DNA of 9,812 nt. Origin: Akkermansia muciniphila. GTDB taxonomy: Bacteria; Verrucomicrobiota; Verrucomicrobiia; Verrucomicrobiales; Akkermansiaceae. A program made the position numbers and the translations under genes. Positions 6,877 through 9,812 of this stretch are shown here, one piece after another (within the stretch, counting starts at the first letter, position 1; every line of letters starts with the position of its first letter). Location of the stretch: the NCBI GenBank assembly GCA_943324575.2, contig CALPMD020000025.1, forward strand, positions 1-9,812, given 5' to 3'. The notes under the pieces were generated by a model. That model saw only the letters and a list, made by a program, of their open reading frames with translations, was not told the origin of the DNA and did not search any database.

Positions 6877-7704
6877 CTAACTTTCCTCCAAAGCCAAAGT
6901 CGGCGCGATCGACACCGCAGCGGCGATGAACGAAGGGAACTGCGGTTGCCAGCCGGTGTGCCGCAGTTTTTCGTTGCAGACTTGTTTGTGCGTCCAGCCC
7001 CGCTTGCGGTTGAGATCTCGCGGGCCCGCAGGGGGCATGGGGCGGGAAAAAAGCTCTCCCAGTTTCTCATAACAGGCGTGCTGGCTGAGGGGGGTTGAAT
7101 CGCTGAGATTGAAAATTTCCCCGCATGGCATCGGACGCATCGACGCGAGATGGAAAATCGCACGGGCAGCATCATCGCGGTGGATTTGGTTGAGGAAGCG
7201 CCGCCCGTCTTCCTCGATCACTGCGGCATCACTCAAAAACTTTTTCAGAATTACACTGCGTCCGGGACCATAGATGCCCGACAAGCGCGTGACGATGCCG
7301 CCTGCATCGAGAGTGACTTGTTCAGCTTCTAACAACAAGCTGCCCGTTTCCCGATCCGGAATCGCGGGGCTGTTTTCCCTGACGACGCAGCCATCGATCT
7401 GTGCGTAAACCGAGGTGCTGGAGGTGAACAGCAAGGGAATGCCCGCAAAGGTGGCGACCAAGTGCCGACAGCCGTCGACATAAACGCGCTGATAGGCCTC
7501 CGCCCCACCGCGCCCGGAAGCCGCGCAATGGACGATGAAATCCGCAGCTGGCAGCCTCTCCACCGCCTCCCGATCGCCGACGTCGCAGGCGATCGAGCCA
7601 TCGCCCCCAGAAAGCGAAACGGGCGTGACATTCCAGCCATGATCGCGGAATTCGCGAGTGATTGATTGGCCCAGGTAGCCGTGGCCGATAAGGAGCAGAT
7701 TCAT
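6877..7704 (-). CDS. YeeZ-like extended SDR (NAD-dependent epimerase/dehydratase fold)
   Basis: A 275-residue Rossmann-fold protein. The nucleotide-binding loop GHGYLG lies at 7-12 after strand MNLLLI, with the second acidic position in CDVGD at 40-44, then ADFIVHCAASG at 54-64, and FTSSTSVYA at 93-101 (the Ser/Thr site of extended SDRs). VTRLSGIYGPGRS at 138-150 and the C-terminal HRDDAARAIFHLA and EIFNLSDSTPLSQ are usual extended-SDR blocks. The active-site Tyr-x3-Lys is not visible: where it is expected there is DRETGSLLLEAEQ, with no Tyr and no Lys. E. coli YeeZ, as I recall it, also departs from the classical motif here, so this is probably a subfamily property. The substrate is unknown. 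The stop lies 3 bases from the stop of the convergent MCE gene. Fold assignment is secure; the reaction is not. Confidence 0.85.
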   Translation of the reverse strand: MNLLLIGHGYLGQSITREFRDHGWNVTPVSLSGGDGSIACDVGDREAVERLPAADFIVHCAASGRGGAEAYQRVYVDGCRHLVATFAGIPLLFTSSTSVYAQIDGCVVRENSPAIPDRETGSLLLEAEQVTLDAGGIVTRLSGIYGPGRSVILKKFLSDAAVIEEDGRRFLNQIHRDDAARAIFHLASMRPMPCGEIFNLSDSTPLSQHACYEKLGELFSRPMPPAGPRDLNRKRGWTHKQVCNEKLRHTGWQPQFPSFIAAAVSIAPTLALEES

Positions 7705-7763
7705 GACGGGATGGCCCTCGTGAGACTAAAAGTCACCATGCGGAGCCCAAAGGATGAAAGGGT

Positions 7764-7791
7764 AGGGTAAGGTGTTTTTTTTTGACGTCAA
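7764..7791 (-). promoter_or_regulatory. Candidate promoter of the SDR gene with palindromic -35
   Basis: On the minus strand TTGACG (plus 7786-7791) and TACCCT (plus 7764-7769) are 16 bases apart, close to sigma-70 spacing, about 60 bases upstream of the SDR start. The -35 is part of the perfect palindrome TTGACGTCAA at 7782-7791, next to nine T at 7775-7783. The palindrome could instead be a regulator site. No experimental support is visible from sequence alone. Confidence 0.35.
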
Positions 7792-7864
7792 GGTCACCGT
7801 CGGCGTGCGCGTGTTAGAACAAGTGCCTTGCGGACTCTGCTCAGGTCCTTTACTTTGGTTAAGA

Positions 7865-8077
7865 ATGAGCCTTGATCCGTACCAGCTTTTGGCGGGGTTG
7901 ATTTTTGGGACGATCGGCTGGGGCGCATTTTCCTACGGGCGGAAGTTGGAGCTGTGGAAGCCAAAGGCGATCGGCGTGGCGCTGATGGTTTACCCCTATG
8001 TTTTGAGCCAAACGTGGCTGGTTTGGGGTTTCGGGGTGGCGTTATTGGTCGTGCTGTGGTTTCATCACGACGCGTGA
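7865..8077 (+). CDS. Small two-helix membrane protein, conserved hypothetical
   Basis: A 70-residue protein starting MSLDPYQLLAGLIFGTIGWG. It has two membrane segments, about residues 7-22 and 36-66 (the second possibly two short passes around the PY and W residues), joined by a basic loop FSYGRKLELWKPKA. The pattern LLAGLIFGTIGWGAFSYGRK followed by A-L-M-V-Y-P-Y resembles a family of small proteins that is often loosely named amino acid transport protein in annotation; I know of no proven function. The frame continues upstream to GTG 7772, but that extension is translated from a T9 run (FFF) and lacks membrane-protein logic, so ATG 7865 is chosen. It sits 56 bases before the kinase gene on the same strand. 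Confidence 0.72.
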   Translation: MSLDPYQLLAGLIFGTIGWGAFSYGRKLELWKPKAIGVALMVYPYVLSQTWLVWGFGVALLVVLWFHHDA

Positions 8078-8133
8078 CGCCATAGGATTTGACTTGGCAG
8101 GCGCGCCATTTTTCCCGCTAGTTTCCCCCGCCC

Positions 8134-9096
8134 ATGCCAACCGAAGCGATCCTATCCACTGCCCGCCAGTTTCTCGGTGTGGACCCGACCGTGCCGATCA
8201 CCCTTGAGCCAATCAAGCGCGGCGCTTCGGGACGGACCATTGTGCGGGTGAAAACGAAAAACCATGAGCCCTTCATCGGGATTCACTGGAACGAGGACCG
8301 CGAGGATAACTCGCAGTTCATTCCCGTCGGCCATTTTTTAAAACAGGCGAAGCTGCGGGTGCCGACGATCATTCATGAGCGTGCGCGTGCGCGTGTGGTG
8401 CTGGTCGAGGACTTGGGCGATGTCGATTTGTTGTCGTTGAAGGATCGGCCGTTTGCGGAGCGTTTGCCATATTACCGTTCGGCTTTTGAGCAGGTGGATC
8501 GCTTGTTTTATGCGAAGCCGCCGAAGGATTTTCATTTGATGCACCCTTTTGATGCGGGGATGTACCGCTGGGAGCAGGAGTATTTTTTCGAATATCTGGT
8601 GGAGGATTTCCTCGGTATGGATGCGGGTGAGCTGAAAAAGAACCAAGCGTTCATCGATCTTTCAGAACGCCTTGGAACGGTGGCACGGCACTTGGTGCAT
8701 CGGGATTTCCAGTCGCAAAACTTGCTGATCAAGGACGAGAAAGCCTGGCTCATCGACTTTCAGGGCCTGCGCCGCGGCCGTCAGGAGTACGATCTGGCGT
8801 CGTTGATTTTCGACCCGTACCTCAACCATTCGGCCGAGGAGCGGGAAGCGTTGTTGGAGCTGTGGGAGGAGATCGCCGACGAGCGTCCGACGGAGACCTT
8901 GTTTTACGAATGCGCTGCCCAACGCTTGATGCAGGCACTCGGGGCTTACGGCAACATCGTCAAAAACCGCGGCGATGAATGGTACCGGCCCCACATCGCC
9001 ACCGCTGCCCGTTTCCTGGGCGAGGTCACGGCTGGCACTCCGCTGGAGGCTCCACTCGCGCCGGTCCTCCAGGCGATCCGCTCATTGAACCTGTGA
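8134..9096 (+). CDS. AmgK-like sugar kinase, aminoglycoside phosphotransferase fold
   Basis: A 320-residue cytoplasmic kinase of the APH/choline-kinase fold. The N-lobe has IKRGASGRTIVRV at about 27-39 (a small-residue loop plus strand), PTIIHE and VVLVEDLGDVDL at about 88-99, matching the LLEDLGD block of AmgK-type kinases. The C-lobe carries the catalytic loop VHRDFQSQNLLI at 188-199 (D191 catalytic, N196 metal) and the metal-binding IDFQGLRRGRQEYDLASL at 207-224 (D208). AmgK phosphorylates N-acetylmuramate and N-acetylglucosamine at the anomeric position in cell-wall recycling, normally paired with the MurU nucleotidyltransferase, which is not in this window. I do not see the usual N-lobe ATP lysine at the expected strand (FIGIHW). 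The sugar assignment is by family resemblance only. The start has no Shine-Dalgarno sequence (TTTCCCCCGCCC before ATG). Its stop overlaps the next gene's GTG. Confidence 0.82.
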   Translation: MPTEAILSTARQFLGVDPTVPITLEPIKRGASGRTIVRVKTKNHEPFIGIHWNEDREDNSQFIPVGHFLKQAKLRVPTIIHERARARVVLVEDLGDVDLLSLKDRPFAERLPYYRSAFEQVDRLFYAKPPKDFHLMHPFDAGMYRWEQEYFFEYLVEDFLGMDAGELKKNQAFIDLSERLGTVARHLVHRDFQSQNLLIKDEKAWLIDFQGLRRGRQEYDLASLIFDPYLNHSAEEREALLELWEEIADERPTETLFYECAAQRLMQALGAYGNIVKNRGDEWYRPHIATAARFLGEVTAGTPLEAPLAPVLQAIRSLNL

Positions 9097-9812
9097 ACGG
9101 CTCGTTCCATCGTCGGTTCTGGGTGCTGCTCTTTGCCGCCGCGGCAGGCACGGCAGTCTGGAAATATACGCCAACCACGGATGGCGACCGCATCGCCTTC
9201 ACCGCAGTGGCGCGCAGCTTCTTCAATCCGCCGCTGGTCATCTCTGGCACAGGAACCCAGGCTTCACCGTGGGCGCTGCGGGCCTTTTCCGCGGAATCCA
9301 AGCCCGACCCGACCCAAGCTCCCGCGGTCGTCTCGCTGGGAGATGATTCCGAGAGAGTCTTCCAATCTTCGCCCCCTGCACCGATCGACCTTGCGGTGAT
9401 CCTCAGCAATTTACAGCGGCTCGGCGTGAAAAAAGCAGCCACGGCGGCCGTGCTGGCCTGGGAGACTCCCGATGCCGTCGGCCTCACCGCTGTGGAAAAA
9501 TCCATGGCTCGCTTTGATTCGTGGGTCGCGGCATCGCCGCTCTCGCGCAGTGCCGTTCCATCGTCGATGCCCCCCAGCTTCCGGCGCGCCTCGATTCCGC
9601 TTGTTGAGGTTCATGGAGACAGCTCGGCCTTGCCCGTGGTGAACCACATCCCCATTCCTGGGGTTATCTTGGGCGGAGAATCGGCGCTCGCCGGATTTTC
9701 CGTTCTGGAATCCGAGTCCGTGACTCGCTTGTACCCCTTGCTTGCCCGCTGGGAAGACCGAGTGGTCTTTGCCTTTCCGGTGATAGCCGTCCTCGAACAG
9801 CTCAATCTACCC
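9093..9812 (+). CDS. N-terminal part of a CHASE2-like membrane or exported protein (3' truncated)
   Basis: The frame starting with GTG 9093 is open for all 240 codons to the window edge. The GTG overlaps the kinase stop by 4 bases (GTGA), which suggests translational coupling. Residues 7-8 are Arg-Arg, followed by one hydrophobic helix (about 9-22, FWVLLFAAAAGTAV), so the rest is probably extracytoplasmic. The region 95-150 (LAVILSNLQRLGVKKAATAAVLAWE and so on) resembles the CHASE2 pattern in which a helix with LxRLGxK precedes a core strand. The end LYPLLARWEDRVVFAFPVIAVLEQL resembles the closing CHASE2 block, where a display of the sensed residue is followed by PSFALALA. CHASE2 domains are extracellular sensors joined to cyclases, kinases or proteins with unknown output. 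What lies beyond the window would decide. The reverse-strand ORF at 9505-9026 competes but is less likely. Confidence 0.62.
   Translation, partial: MNGSFHRRFWVLLFAAAAGTAVWKYTPTTDGDRIAFTAVARSFFNPPLVISGTGTQASPWALRAFSAESKPDPTQAPAVVSLGDDSERVFQSSPPAPIDLAVILSNLQRLGVKKAATAAVLAWETPDAVGLTAVEKSMARFDSWVAASPLSRSAVPSSMPPSFRRASIPLVEVHGDSSALPVVNHIPIPGVILGGESALAGFSVLESESVTRLYPLLARWEDRVVFAFPVIAVLEQLNLP

Noticed and set aside
7772..7864. Upstream GTG start for the small membrane protein
   Set aside because: The extension is translated through a T9 run and looks like untranslated leader; the ATG at 7865 starts a typical family N-terminus.
8380..8397. CGTGCG tandem microsatellite
   Set aside because: It encodes RARARV within the kinase N-lobe and has fewer than three full copies, so phase variation is not supported.
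9026..9505. 159-codon minus-strand ORF
   Set aside because: It overlaps the kinase end and opposes the GTG 9093 frame, which is open for 240 codons, has a signal-anchor helix and a 4-base coupling overlap. The minus ORF looks like a high-GC shadow.

Overview
The window is gene-dense, fairly GC-rich bacterial chromosome with no sign of plasmid, phage, insertion sequence, CRISPR array, tRNA or rRNA. The gene mix suggests an aerobic, diderm (Gram-negative type) bacterium: an MCE/Mla lipid-transport pair, several signal-peptide proteins, a CHASE2-like sensor start, and almost no Shine-Dalgarno sequences. Codon style and gene types make me favour Verrucomicrobiota, but that is an impression from memory and not a proof.

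Layout: (1) 1-2119, plus strand: the last 64 codons of an unidentified gene, then a 633-residue exported, mostly helical protein of unknown function. (2) 2194-2808, plus: an exported SOUL-family haem-binding-like protein. (3) 4919-2856, minus: a proB-proA operon for the first two steps of proline synthesis. ProB is the short form, without the C-terminal PUA domain. (4) 5033-6873, plus, divergent from proBA: an MlaF-type ABC ATPase followed by an MlaD-type MCE protein, but no MlaE permease between or beside them. (5) 7704-6877, minus, tail to tail with the MCE gene: a YeeZ-like extended SDR (NAD-dependent epimerase/dehydratase fold). (6) 7865-9812, plus: a 70-residue two-helix membrane protein, an AmgK-like sugar kinase of the aminoglycoside-phosphotransferase fold, and the start of an exported or membrane protein that looks CHASE2-like. 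This last gene overlaps the kinase stop codon by 4 bases and runs off the window.

Functional links: proB and proA act in sequence (glutamate to glutamyl phosphate to glutamate semialdehyde). The MlaF/MCE pair should form part of an envelope phospholipid transporter, with the permease encoded elsewhere. The kinase could belong to cell-wall sugar recycling. The remaining genes look like independent housekeeping or envelope functions. The two edge genes (1-195 and 9093-9812) are cut by the window and were read directly from their frames.

There is no stretch above 300 bases without a gene. The longest gaps are 7705-7864 and 4920-5032, both between divergent genes. I see no convincing intrinsic terminator anywhere. 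I did not find a clearly new system; the best leads are the unlinked mlaE, the kinase/CHASE2-like overlap, and the pyrimidine-rich leaders that lack a Shine-Dalgarno sequence.
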